This document shows, in pieces, positions 1 through 7,837 of a DNA stretch of 64,000 nt. Each line of letters opens with the position of its first letter. Positions within the stretch are counted from its first letter, which is position 1. Under the pieces are notes generated by a model. That model did not search any database, was not told the DNA's origin, and worked only from the letters and a program-made list of their open reading frames with translations. The position numbers and the translations under genes were made by a program. This DNA comes from Clostridiales bacterium (GTDB lineage: Bacteria; Bacillota; Clostridia; TANB77; CAG-508), in assembly GCA_003534295.1 (NCBI GenBank), contig DPDV01000007.1:1-64000 (forward strand). Direction: 5' to 3'.

Positions 1-55
1 ACTAGCTGACAAAGAAAAATAGTTGCAAATTCTTTAATCGAATTTTATATTTGAA

Positions 56-187
56 ATGATGAATAATAAACTGAATTGTCTAGATTATATCACGAAAACG
101 CCTAAAATTCAACCAATAGAGACAAGTATGGAACTTTCAAATAGTCGAAAGCCAATTTCCAATAGAGCATATAGAAAGCATTTTTAA
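56..187 (+). CDS. Possible 43-aa small protein, function unknown
   Basis: A short open frame starts with ATG ATG and ends in ASNRAYRKHF-like basic residues (actual tail SNRAYRKHF). I do not recognise a family. No good ribosome binding site is visible before it. It lies 36 bases before another small gene and upstream of a serine recombinase, so it could be cargo of the integrated element that enters the window from the left, or chance. Confidence 0.25.
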   Translation: MMNNKLNCLDYITKTPKIQPIETSMELSNSRKPISNRAYRKHF

Positions 188-223
188 AATCTCTTTGCAT
201 ACATTTAAAAAAGAGGTATATGT

Positions 224-361
224 ATGATTGTAGATGAATTTAAAAGTGATAGCACATTGATAAGATTTGATGATAGAGACATTGAAACTAAAGAAAATAA
301 TGAAGATATACTTAATATATTAGTAGGATTAATTATAAAAAAAATTTCAGAATATTCTTAA
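224..361 (+). CDS. 45-aa acidic protein upstream of serine recombinase
   Basis: ATG is preceded by AAGAGGT seven bases upstream. The protein is acidic in its first half and ends in a hydrophobic amphipathic stretch (DILNILVGLIIKKISEYS). It lies 75 bases before the recombinase gene on the same strand. The second recombinase in this window (3156-4721, minus) also has a short gene just upstream of it, at 4787-4915, with a comparable I/V/K-rich tail. That shared layout suggests a small element-encoded accessory protein, possibly a recombination directionality factor. This is inferred from position only; no family is recognised. Confidence 0.5.
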   Translation: MIVDEFKSDSTLIRFDDRDIETKENNEDILNILVGLIIKKISEYS

Positions 362-436
362 ATAGATTTGTAGTTTTATCTAACTTATGCTAAACTCACA
401 ACCAGCAGATAAAATTAACAAAAGAAAGGGGGTATT

Positions 437-2044
437 TTGGAAAAAGTATATAATGCTTATTTAAGTGAAAAAATTAATGATAGTTTTGGCGGTTATGCTA
501 TATATTTAAGAAAATCAAGAGCAGATGCAGAAGCAGAAACTAGAGGAGAAGGGGAAACACTTGCTAGACACGAAAAAATGTTATTAGATTTAGCAGAAAA
601 AATTGGGATAAAAATAGGCAAAATATACAGAGAGATAGTAAGTGGAGAAACGATTGAGGCTAGACCAGAAATTCAAAAATTATTATCTGATGTAAAAAAA
701 GGTATGTGGAAAGGTGTACTTGTTGTTGAAGTAGAGAGATTGGCTCGTGGAGAGACTATGGATCAGGGAATTGTTGCAAAAGCATTTAAAATTTCAGATA
801 CTAAAATTATAACACCTATGAAAACATACGATCCAAATGATGAATTTGATGAAGAATATTTTGAATTTGGATTATTTATGTCTAGAAGAGAATATAAGAC
901 TATTAATAGAAGACTGCAAAGAGGAAGAGTTTCATCTGTTAATGAGGGAAAATATGTAGGTAGTGTTGCACCATATGGTTATGAAAGAGTAAAAATAAAA
1001 GGTGATAAGGGATATACATTGAGAAAAAATTCGGAATCTAATACTGTAAAAATAATCTACGACTTATATGCTTATGAAGATTTATCATTACATGAAGTTG
1101 TTAGAAGAATTAACGAGATGGGACTAAAGCCTAGAAAAAATGATAAATGGTGTGTTGCAAGTGTAAAAGACATTTTGGCGAATCCAGTATATATAGGAAA
1201 GGTTAAATGGAATTGGAGAAAAGAAGTAAGAGTATATAAAAATGAAAAACTTATAAAAACTAGACCAAGAAATGATGAATATATACTAAAAGATGGTCTA
1301 CACAAAGCAATAATAGATGATAGGACTTGGAAGATTGTCGAAGCAAAAAGAAGTTTAAATAAGTTGCCAATACCAAGAGTTAATACAGTACAGAATCCAC
1401 TATGTGGTTTAGTATATTGTGCCAAATGCGGTAAAAAAATGAAAAGAAGACCATATACTGATAGAAGTAAAGAACCTACAATATACTGTGACAATCCTAA
1501 ATGTGATAATATAAGTTCAAAATTACATTTTGTTGAAGAAAAAGTTATTGAAGGGTTGAGAAAATGGTTAGAGCATTATCAATTGGATTATAAGGAACAT
1601 ATAGAAAAAATCAACTGCAGTAGAATAGAATCAATTGAAGATACAATAAAATCTCTACAAGAAGAAGTAAAAAAAGAAAATGATAAATTATTAAATATTT
1701 TTAATTTTCTTGAAGATGGAACTTATACAAAAGAAATGTTTAAGTCGAGAAGTGAATCTGTATCACAAAATGTAGCTAGATTAAATAATTCTATCGAAGA
1801 ATATGAAGCAAGGTTAGAACAAGAAAAAATTGTTGATAAGGGAAAAGCTGTTTTAGTACCCAAAATTGAGAATTTATTAGATGTATATAATCTTTTAAAA
1901 ACACCAGAAGAAAAAAACGAGTTACTAAAAACAGTAATAACACAAGTTACATATTTAAAAACAGAAAAGGCAATAAAAAAGAATTCAGATCCTACAAATT
2001 TTATCATAAATCTATATCCAAAGATAAATAAAGCTAATGTTTGA
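437..2044 (+). CDS. Large serine recombinase (resolvase/integrase), 535 aa
   Basis: Site-specific DNA recombinase of the large serine type, which cuts and rejoins att sites through a Ser-DNA intermediate. The N-terminal resolvase domain has the catalytic Ser27 in YLRKSR, followed by VEVERLARG. The central recombinase domain includes the GSVAPYGYERV segment near residues 175-185. A zinc ribbon (CAKCG near 328, CDNPKC near 350) and a long C-terminal coiled coil follow; length is typical. The start is TTG behind AAAGGGGG. The gene ends about 100 bases before a fragment of cotJC, so it probably drives the element that broke cotJC at its upstream site. The other end of that element is outside the window. 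Confidence 0.93.
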   Translation: MEKVYNAYLSEKINDSFGGYAIYLRKSRADAEAETRGEGETLARHEKMLLDLAEKIGIKIGKIYREIVSGETIEARPEIQKLLSDVKKGMWKGVLVVEVERLARGETMDQGIVAKAFKISDTKIITPMKTYDPNDEFDEEYFEFGLFMSRREYKTINRRLQRGRVSSVNEGKYVGSVAPYGYERVKIKGDKGYTLRKNSESNTVKIIYDLYAYEDLSLHEVVRRINEMGLKPRKNDKWCVASVKDILANPVYIGKVKWNWRKEVRVYKNEKLIKTRPRNDEYILKDGLHKAIIDDRTWKIVEAKRSLNKLPIPRVNTVQNPLCGLVYCAKCGKKMKRRPYTDRSKEPTIYCDNPKCDNISSKLHFVEEKVIEGLRKWLEHYQLDYKEHIEKINCSRIESIEDTIKSLQEEVKKENDKLLNIFNFLEDGTYTKEMFKSRSESVSQNVARLNNSIEEYEARLEQEKIVDKGKAVLVPKIENLLDVYNLLKTPEEKNELLKTVITQVTYLKTEKAIKKNSDPTNFIINLYPKINKANV

Positions 2045-2140
2045 TTTTTACATAAAAACACATAACTTATATAAAAGGTATTGAAGAATAAGAGAAGAAA
2101 ATTATTTTTTTTACCCATCAAGCGACCTCTTTCATGGGCG

Positions 2141-2251
2141 AACGAATTAGCGCATTTAGAAATGGTTGGTAGTTTAGTGCATCAATTGACAGAAGGCGTA
2201 ACTATAGAAGAATTAGAAAAAGCAGGACTTAGTGCATATTATACAGATCAT
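2141..2251 (+). pseudogene. cotJC: cotJC middle fragment (spore coat manganese catalase)
   Basis: These 37 codons encode NELAHLEMVGSLVHQL and continue to AYYTDH. This matches the internal part of CotJC/manganese catalase, including the Glu and His of ELAHLE that bind a metal in the family. Sequence before about 2140 no longer resembles CotJC, so an upstream junction lies near there. At codon His (2249-2251) the frame leaves the family and runs GVGLEY into the 2.9-kb element. The rest of the gene resumes in frame at 5166. A chimeric reading frame covers 2081-2287, but only this part is CotJC-like. The first third of the gene is not in the window. Confidence 0.85.
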
Positions 2252-2298
2252 GGGGTGGGTTTGGAATATATCCAAATAAGAATTTAAATAAATTTGAT

Positions 2299-2643
2299 TT
2301 AAAAATTAAAATAATTGTTAAAATAATTATGTAATTTCAAGATACGATTAAAATCTTGTTTACTATTAAGAATATTAAAAATATAAATTGTATCAGTATT
2401 TTCTGATATATAATACATAATTCTATATCCAGAATGTCGTGAACTTTTGTATATAATTTCTCTAAAACGCTTGTCCGACATTTCTGGAATATATCTGCCA
2501 ATATATGGCGAATCTTCTAAATCATGAATGCGAAAGAGAATGTTTCTATTCGTTTCAATGGCATTTCTTAATGAATACTGATAATTATAATAATTAATAT
2601 CAATAAGTGACTGCTTAGCCAAATCGTTTACTACTACGTTCAT
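2299..2643 (-). CDS. RelE/ParE-family toxin
   Basis: 114-aa protein with the compact basic RelE/ParE architecture: an N-terminal helix pair (NDLAKQSLIDINYYNYQYS) and then strands including FREIIYKSSRHSGYRIMYY and a final IYIFNILNSKQD. Family members are endoribonucleases or gyrase poisons. Start chosen at 2643, behind GGAGG. The start overlaps the end of the antitoxin gene by 29 bases, which suggests translational coupling. It is the last gene of the minus-strand run and lies about 50 bases inside the left end of the element, where it could stabilise the insertion. RelE rather than ParE is not resolved. Confidence 0.8.
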   Translation of the reverse strand: MNVVVNDLAKQSLIDINYYNYQYSLRNAIETNRNILFRIHDLEDSPYIGRYIPEMSDKRFREIIYKSSRHSGYRIMYYISENTDTIYIFNILNSKQDFNRILKLHNYFNNYFNF

Positions 2644-2836
2644 ATAATGCCTCCATTTCTTTTTCAAGTTCTTCTAAAGTTATAGTTCTTCCGTTTTTTA
2701 TATCATCTGCACTTTTAGCAAGTCCTATAAAAACATATAAATCATATAATGAACCATAAAATGTACCGTCATCAGTTGGAGCTTTCTTTAGAAGTTCACT
2801 AATTTTTTCCATAGGAATATCTTCCTTTATACTCAT
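2615..2836 (-). CDS. Antitoxin partner of the RelE-type toxin
   Basis: 73-aa acidic protein, starting at 2836 behind AAAGGA. The C-terminal segment ITLEELEKEMEALYERSSK is the kind of helix that wraps the toxin in RelB/ParD-type antitoxins. The N-terminal half (MEKISELLKKAP then YGSLYDLYVFIGLAKSADD) is not a DNA-binding fold I can name. It overlaps the toxin start by 29 bases. The role is assigned mainly from the pairing and the size; the exact antitoxin family is unclear. Confidence 0.7.
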   Translation of the reverse strand: MSIKEDIPMEKISELLKKAPTDDGTFYGSLYDLYVFIGLAKSADDIKNGRTITLEELEKEMEALYERSSKRFG

Positions 2837-2859
2837 AATAATCACAATCCTTTCTTTAA

Positions 2860-3054
2860 TTAAATTTTCTTTCCAATTAATGACCTTATACATTCTTTGT
2901 CATTTTCGGATAAATCATCAACACCATAAGTGTCAACATATTTTTGAGTTACTTCTTGCAAAATTTCTTTCGTACTTTTTTTCAAAACTTCTTCATCAAT
3001 ATTGTATGGTAAAGATTCGATAACATTAACGAATTTTTCTCTTATTGGTGACAT
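2860..3054 (-). CDS. 64-aa hypothetical protein in cotJC element
   Basis: Start at 3054 behind AAAGGAG. A helical acidic protein (MSPIREKFVNVIESLPYNID then VTQKYVDTYGVDDLSENDKE). It lies 24 bases before the antitoxin gene on the same strand, so it probably shares its transcript. It could be a third component of the toxin-antitoxin module. No family recognised. Confidence 0.6.
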   Translation of the reverse strand: MSPIREKFVNVIESLPYNIDEEVLKKSTKEILQEVTQKYVDTYGVDDLSENDKECIRSLIGKKI

Positions 3055-3155
3055 ATTTAAAACTCCTTTCATTAAAATTTATTAATAGTATACCATAATT
3101 TAAATTAAATTACTACGCTTTTTATGTGAATAGCTTGTAAAATTTATACAATATA

Positions 3156-4721
3156 CTAAAAATTCCAACGAATAATAATATCTTGTGTTTTTGTTTTCCT
3201 GTCTTTTTCTCCAATTTCAATATAATCTATAAAGCTATTTACAATATCATAGTTAAGCTCTTTAAAATCTTTAAAGTGATTAATTATTTTTTCTTTTTGT
3301 TCTTTTATAAATTTACTGTTTAATTCTTTTTCTTTTAAATTAGATAAATCATTTTCAAGTTTTGTTAGTTCTTTTTGCTTTGCTGATTTATCAGCTAGGA
3401 AAGAAGAGTTTAAATCTTCAAATACTTCTTCTGGAACTTTGCCACTTACTTTATTTAAGTAAAGTTCTTTTATTGCATTGTTGATATCTTTCATTTCTTT
3501 TGAAAGCAATTCAACCTTGTTTTGTAATAATTTGGCTTTGTTTAAATTATCATTTGAAACAAATAAATCATCAGATATATTATCAAAATTATAAAATGCT
3601 AAAATCTTTTCTCTAATCTTTTCAGTAACAAGATTTTTAAGGTTTTCATAGCCAATAGAATGGGGAGTGCAAGTTCCATAGAGTTTTTTAGAGCCTTTAC
3701 AAGAAAAATAAACGTAACCTCTATCATTTCTGCATTTATAAAGTTTTGTACCACAATCTAAACATACAAGCTTATTAGTAAATAGATGAACTTCACCATT
3801 TTTACATCTTCTTGTTTTACTTTTAAAAATCTCTTGAACTTTATAAAATTGCTCTCTAGTAATGATAGGTTCGTGAGTGTTCTCTACAATAATCCATTCT
3901 GATTTAGGTTGATTTTTCATTTGCTTAGATTTATAGCTAACTTTTTTATTATAGCCTTGTACTAAATTACCAATATAAACTTCATTTTTTAAAATTTTAC
4001 TAACTGTAGATTCACACCAATAATCAATATTCTTACCTTGATTTTTAAAATTAATTCCTTGTGATTGTTTATATTTAGTAGGTGTTAAAATACCCTTATC
4101 ATTCAATATTTGAGCAATTTTAGTAATACCGTTTCCTTGTTCATATAGATTAAATATTAATCTAATTACATCGCTGGCTTCTTCATCTATAACAAGTTTA
4201 TTTTTGCTTTCTGGGTTTCTTTTATAGCCATAACATACAAAAGAGCCAATATGTAATCCTTGCTGTCTTTTACTATCAAATGTTCTTCTAATATTTTCAG
4301 ATAAATCTTCTAAATACCACTCATTAACTAAACCATTAATTTGTCTTGATTTTTTGTTTCCTTTATCTAATGTATCAACATGATCTACAAGGCTAACAAA
4401 TCTAACATTCCACTCTACAAACTTATTATGAAGATATTTCTCAACCATTTCCATATCACGAGTAAATCTACTTTGTGTTTTACAAAGTACAATATCAAAT
4501 TTATGATTTTTAGCATCTTCTAATAATTTATTAAATTCAGGTCTTTCACTGTCAATTCCAGAATAATCCTCATCACAGTAAATGTTATAAATATCCCAAC
4601 TCCTTTCTATTGCATAGTTAATTAGCATAGATTTTTGATTTTGGATACTTTCGCTTTCATCGTTTTCATGAAGCTTGTCATCATCTTCACGAGAAAGCCT
4701 ACAATAAATTGCTACTCTCAT
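3156..4721 (-). CDS. Large serine recombinase of the cotJC element, 521 aa
   Basis: Starts with MRVAIYCRLSREDD (catalytic Ser10) and continues with KTQSRFTRDMEMVEKYLH of the resolvase domain. A recombinase domain follows (GSFVCYGYKRNPESK). A zinc ribbon (CLDCGTKLYKC and FSCKGS, residues about 317-345) and a coiled-coil region near 390-470 come next, so it is full length. Start chosen at ATG 4721 behind GGAGGG; an in-frame TTG five codons upstream overlaps that site. It is transcribed away from the right element end. As the only recombinase between the CATGG repeats it is the likely integrase and excisionase of this element. Confidence 0.94.
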   Translation of the reverse strand: MRVAIYCRLSREDDDKLHENDESESIQNQKSMLINYAIERSWDIYNIYCDEDYSGIDSERPEFNKLLEDAKNHKFDIVLCKTQSRFTRDMEMVEKYLHNKFVEWNVRFVSLVDHVDTLDKGNKKSRQINGLVNEWYLEDLSENIRRTFDSKRQQGLHIGSFVCYGYKRNPESKNKLVIDEEASDVIRLIFNLYEQGNGITKIAQILNDKGILTPTKYKQSQGINFKNQGKNIDYWCESTVSKILKNEVYIGNLVQGYNKKVSYKSKQMKNQPKSEWIIVENTHEPIITREQFYKVQEIFKSKTRRCKNGEVHLFTNKLVCLDCGTKLYKCRNDRGYVYFSCKGSKKLYGTCTPHSIGYENLKNLVTEKIREKILAFYNFDNISDDLFVSNDNLNKAKLLQNKVELLSKEMKDINNAIKELYLNKVSGKVPEEVFEDLNSSFLADKSAKQKELTKLENDLSNLKEKELNSKFIKEQKEKIINHFKDFKELNYDIVNSFIDYIEIGEKDRKTKTQDIIIRWNF

Positions 4722-4786
4722 AAGTTTACCCTCCAATCGGTAAACTACTCATTTTGTACAATCTCATTATACAATAACAAGTAGTT

Positions 4787-4915
4787 TTAATTAAGGCTCT
4801 TTGCAAATTCATTTACAATTAATTTATTGACAATATTATTTATAAATTTTGTAATATCATCTATATTGTCATATTTATTCTTTTCAATAACATTAAAATT
4901 TACTTTCTCACACAT
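4787..4915 (-). CDS. 42-aa small protein upstream of recombinase
   Basis: ATG at 4915 is preceded by GGGAGGA. It encodes MCEKVNFNVIEKNKYDNIDD and then an I/V-rich amphipathic tail (FINNIVNKLIVNEFAKSLN). It is 65 bases upstream of the recombinase and co-oriented, as is the 45-aa gene at 224-361 with the first recombinase. It may be a directionality or regulatory factor for the element; unproven. The 250 bases between it and the cotJC fragment carry no gene and should include one recombination half-site. Confidence 0.5.
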   Translation of the reverse strand: MCEKVNFNVIEKNKYDNIDDITKFINNIVNKLIVNEFAKSLN

Positions 4916-5165
4916 GATATAATCCTCCCATGATATTAATTTATATTCAAAAAGGATTGTATTCGTGCAAAAATACCATTTATTGTAGGATAACTGTATT
5001 TTTGTCAAGTGAAAAATGGTTCAATTTATAATTGAAAAACGGACCACTTTTAGTTTATCAAAAACAATAAATAATGCCGACAAAAAATGTAGGCATAAAA
5101 TTACTTGTACAAAATAAGTAGTTACATATATATTTTCTTTTAGGATAGTTTACAAACACACACCA

Positions 5166-5492
5166 CATGGAATAGATGTATATCCAGTATCTGCTGCTGG
5201 AAATCCATGGACTGCAAGCTATATTGCAGCAAAAGGAGATCCAATTGCTAACCTTCAAGAAGATTTAGCGGCAGAACAGAAAGCTAGGGCAACTTATGAA
5301 AAGCTAATAGATCTTTCAAAAGATGATCCGGATGTTGTTGATGTTCTTAGATTTTTACGTCAAAGAGAAGTAGTGCACTTCCAAAGATTTGGAGAGGCGC
5401 TTCGAGGAGTGCAGGATAAACTTGCAGAAAAGAAGTTTTATATGGCAAGTTGTAATAAACAAATGTGTAATAGTAATGATAATAACACCTAA
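5166..5492 (+). pseudogene. cotJC: cotJC 3' fragment (spore coat manganese catalase C-terminus)
   Basis: 108 codons from GIDVYPVSAAGNPW to a stop at 5490-5492. They contain DLAAEQKARATYE and REVVHFQRFGEALR, which hold the second set of metal-binding Glu and His residues of Mn-catalase family coat proteins, and a Cys/Asn-rich tail. There is no start codon or ribosome binding site of its own, so it is silent unless the element upstream is removed. Coding quality is intact, with no stops, which argues against long-term decay. Together with 2141-2251 it makes about two thirds of a normal CotJC. Confidence 0.9.
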
Positions 5493-5558
5493 TAATAATT
5501 GAACTTAAAGAATGCTATAGATAAAAATAAATTGACATGAAATTTAAATAGTGTTATA

Positions 5559-5596
5559 AATATATGCAATGGTAAAAAGTTGCATATATTTTGTTT
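5559..5596 (+). terminator. Terminator after cotJC
   Basis: Inverted repeat AATATATGCA (5559-5568) and TGCATATATT (5581-5590), followed by TTTGTTTATTTT. It sits between the cotJC stop and the next gene. Confidence 0.6.
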
Positions 5597-5641
5597 ATTT
5601 TATTAAGAAGAGAATAATTCAAGGAGAAGAATAAGAAATAA

Positions 5642-6529
5642 ATGGAAGAATTAAAGAAATGCGTAATATGTCCTCATAATTGCAATGTGAATAGATTAGA
5701 AGGAAAGATGGGAAGGTGCAAGTGTAAAGACAAAATTAAACTAGCATTAGTATCAACACATAATTACGAAGAACCTTGTATATCAGGAAATAATGGCTCA
5801 GGAACAATATTTTTTTCTAACTGTAATTTGAATTGCATGTATTGCCAAAATTATGAAATAAGTCAATTGGGCAAAGGAAGAGAAATATCTATAGAAGAAT
5901 TAGCAAATATTTTTAATGAACAACAGCAAAGGAAAGTGAATAACATTAATTTAGTTACTCCAACAATGTATGCATTTCAAATAATAGAAGCAATTAAAAT
6001 AGCAAGAAAGAATGGACTTTCAATACCAATTATATATAACACAAATGGATATGAAAAAGTTGAAACATTAAAAGCTTTAGATGGATACATAGACATATAT
6101 TTGCCAGATTTAAAATATTATTCAAATGAACTCTCAAAAAAGTATTCTAAGGTGGATAATTATTTTGATATAGCAACAGAAGCAATAAAAGAAATGTATA
6201 GACAAGTTGGCAAACCCAAATTTAATAAAGATGGTATAATACAAAAAGGTGTAATTATAAGACATTTGGTTTTACCAAATCATATTCAAAACAGCAAAAA
6301 TATTTTAAAATGGATAAAGCAAAATATGCCAAAAGACATATATGTTAGTGTAATGGCTCAGTATTTTCCAACATATAAAGCCAAAGAAGACAATTATATA
6401 AACAGAAAGCTTACAAAAAATGAGTATAAAGAAATAGAAAATTATTTATATACACTAGAACTTCAAAATGGATACATACAAGAATTAGGAGAACATGAAG
6501 AAGAATATGTTCCAAAGTTTGATTTTTAA
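5642..6529 (+). CDS. Radical SAM protein, PflA/PflX-like
   Basis: 295 aa. The N-terminal cysteine-rich segment (CVICPHNC then GRCKCKD) is typical of the COG1313 group of PFL-activating-enzyme-like proteins. The radical SAM cluster motif is CNLNCMYC (CxxxCxxC, residues about 64-71). The family makes a 5'-deoxyadenosyl radical to activate or modify a protein or small molecule; the substrate is unknown here. It starts behind AAGGAGAAGAAT in its own short transcription unit. No PFL-type partner gene is next to it. Confidence 0.85.
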   Translation: MEELKKCVICPHNCNVNRLEGKMGRCKCKDKIKLALVSTHNYEEPCISGNNGSGTIFFSNCNLNCMYCQNYEISQLGKGREISIEELANIFNEQQQRKVNNINLVTPTMYAFQIIEAIKIARKNGLSIPIIYNTNGYEKVETLKALDGYIDIYLPDLKYYSNELSKKYSKVDNYFDIATEAIKEMYRQVGKPKFNKDGIIQKGVIIRHLVLPNHIQNSKNILKWIKQNMPKDIYVSVMAQYFPTYKAKEDNYINRKLTKNEYKEIENYLYTLELQNGYIQELGEHEEEYVPKFDF

Positions 6530-6600
6530 TTGAAAGAATGATATAAATAACATATATTTATTATCAATATGAAATGTAATAATATAAGGAGCAATAAAAT

Positions 6601-7794
6601 ATGAAGAAAAAAGTATTAGCCTCAACTAAACCAGGATATGAATTGCCAATTGAGCAAGCTATAGAATTTTCAGGATTAGAAGCGGGAATGTGCTATATGC
6701 CGGATAATGTAGATGCTCTTTTCTCTGAAGATAAAGAAAAAACAATAAAAAGAGCGCAAGGAACAATGACATCTGGGCATCATAGCGTATTCGGACATGT
6801 GAAGTATAATTTTGCCTTTGAGGAGATTCCTAAAATTTTAGCAATGGTTTTAAACAATGAAAAAGTATACGATACATCTGAGAAATCAGCTAGATATACC
6901 AAAATGAAAGCATCAGAGGAAGAAGAAGCATTATATGAAAAGTGGATAAAAATTTATTCTAACGAAATAGAAAAAATATATCCAAAGGTAAAGATAGCAG
7001 AAAAGACAGAACAGCAACTGGAAAAGGAAATAAAAAATAGAAATACAGCAATAAGAAAAAAGGCTCAGGAAAATGCCAGATATTTAATATCTGTATTCAC
7101 ACCAGCAACTACAATGGGACATACTATAGATATTAGACAATTTAGCTATATATTGCACTGGATGGACGATTTTTGTAGGAAAGAGCAAAATTCAAAATTT
7201 AATGTAATGCTAAAGCAAGTTTTTAAAGAATTTGAAGAATTATGTGAAAAATATAAAATAGAAAGAGTAAATACAGAAGTAAAGCAACGAGGACTTTCGT
7301 TGTTTGCAAAAAGAGAAAGAGAAGAAGAGTGGGGCGAAAATTATTCTACTAATTATTTAGCAAGCTTTGCGGAGGTCGCACAAGCGCAAAGGCATAGAAC
7401 AATATATTATGAAATTACATTATTAGATGAGCCACAATATTATATTCCTTTAATTATAAAGGATACTGAACTGGAGAAAGAATGGTTAAAAGATATATCA
7501 TCTTTAGCTAATAGATTTCCACAAGGAATGCTTGTAAAAGTAAATGAGAGAGGAACTGTAGAAAATTTTATTCTAAAATGTAAAGAAAGATTATGCGGAG
7601 AAGCACAATTGGAAATAGAATTACAAACTAATGAAACACTACATAAATACTTAGAAAATACAAAAGAAAGTAAACCGATAATATATAATTACTTGTTGCC
7701 ATATGCAAAAGGTGTAAGATGTACTTTTCCAGGTTTTAAATGTACTAAACCATGTATATGGGGTGCAAAAGAAGCTTTACAGAGAAAATTTTAG
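6601..7794 (+). CDS. ThyX-like protein (FAD-dependent thymidylate synthase family)
   Basis: 397 aa, about 1.5 times a normal ThyX. The N-terminal half has HHSVFGHVKYNFAFEEIP and SEKSARYTKM, resembling the ThyX His-rich strand and the SxRY part of the signature. The C-terminal half has QAQRHRTIYYEI, resembling the RHR part, and ends in a Cys-containing segment (CTFPGFKCTKPC). Neither half has the whole RHRxxSxxxxSxRY signature, as if two ThyX-like halves each kept part. If active it would make dTMP from dUMP with FAD and methylene-THF. Activity is not certain. Confidence 0.7.
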   Translation: MKKKVLASTKPGYELPIEQAIEFSGLEAGMCYMPDNVDALFSEDKEKTIKRAQGTMTSGHHSVFGHVKYNFAFEEIPKILAMVLNNEKVYDTSEKSARYTKMKASEEEEALYEKWIKIYSNEIEKIYPKVKIAEKTEQQLEKEIKNRNTAIRKKAQENARYLISVFTPATTMGHTIDIRQFSYILHWMDDFCRKEQNSKFNVMLKQVFKEFEELCEKYKIERVNTEVKQRGLSLFAKREREEEWGENYSTNYLASFAEVAQAQRHRTIYYEITLLDEPQYYIPLIIKDTELEKEWLKDISSLANRFPQGMLVKVNERGTVENFILKCKERLCGEAQLEIELQTNETLHKYLENTKESKPIIYNYLLPYAKGVRCTFPGFKCTKPCIWGAKEALQRKF

Positions 7795-7837
7795 CAACAG
7801 ATAAATTAAATATAGAGAATTTCAAAATAGAAATTCT

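Larger units (their letters stand above)
2249..5170. mobile_element. Serine-recombinase element inserted in cotJC (about 2.9 kb)
   Basis: The two cotJC pieces share CATGG at 2249-2253 and 5166-5170. Deleting 2249-5165 gives YYTDH joined to GIDVYPVSAAG, an uninterrupted CotJC frame. Inside, all genes are on the minus strand: a small ORF (4787-4915), a serine recombinase, a 64-aa protein, and a RelE-type toxin with its antitoxin. The layout parallels elements that split sporulation genes in Bacilli and Clostridia, such as skin in sigK, and are excised in the mother cell. Whether this one is excised during sporulation is inference. Confidence 0.85.

Noticed and set aside
1072..2121. Two open frames opposite the first recombinase
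   Set aside because: Phe/Leu/Ser-rich composition typical of antisense of AT-rich genes; no starts with a site.
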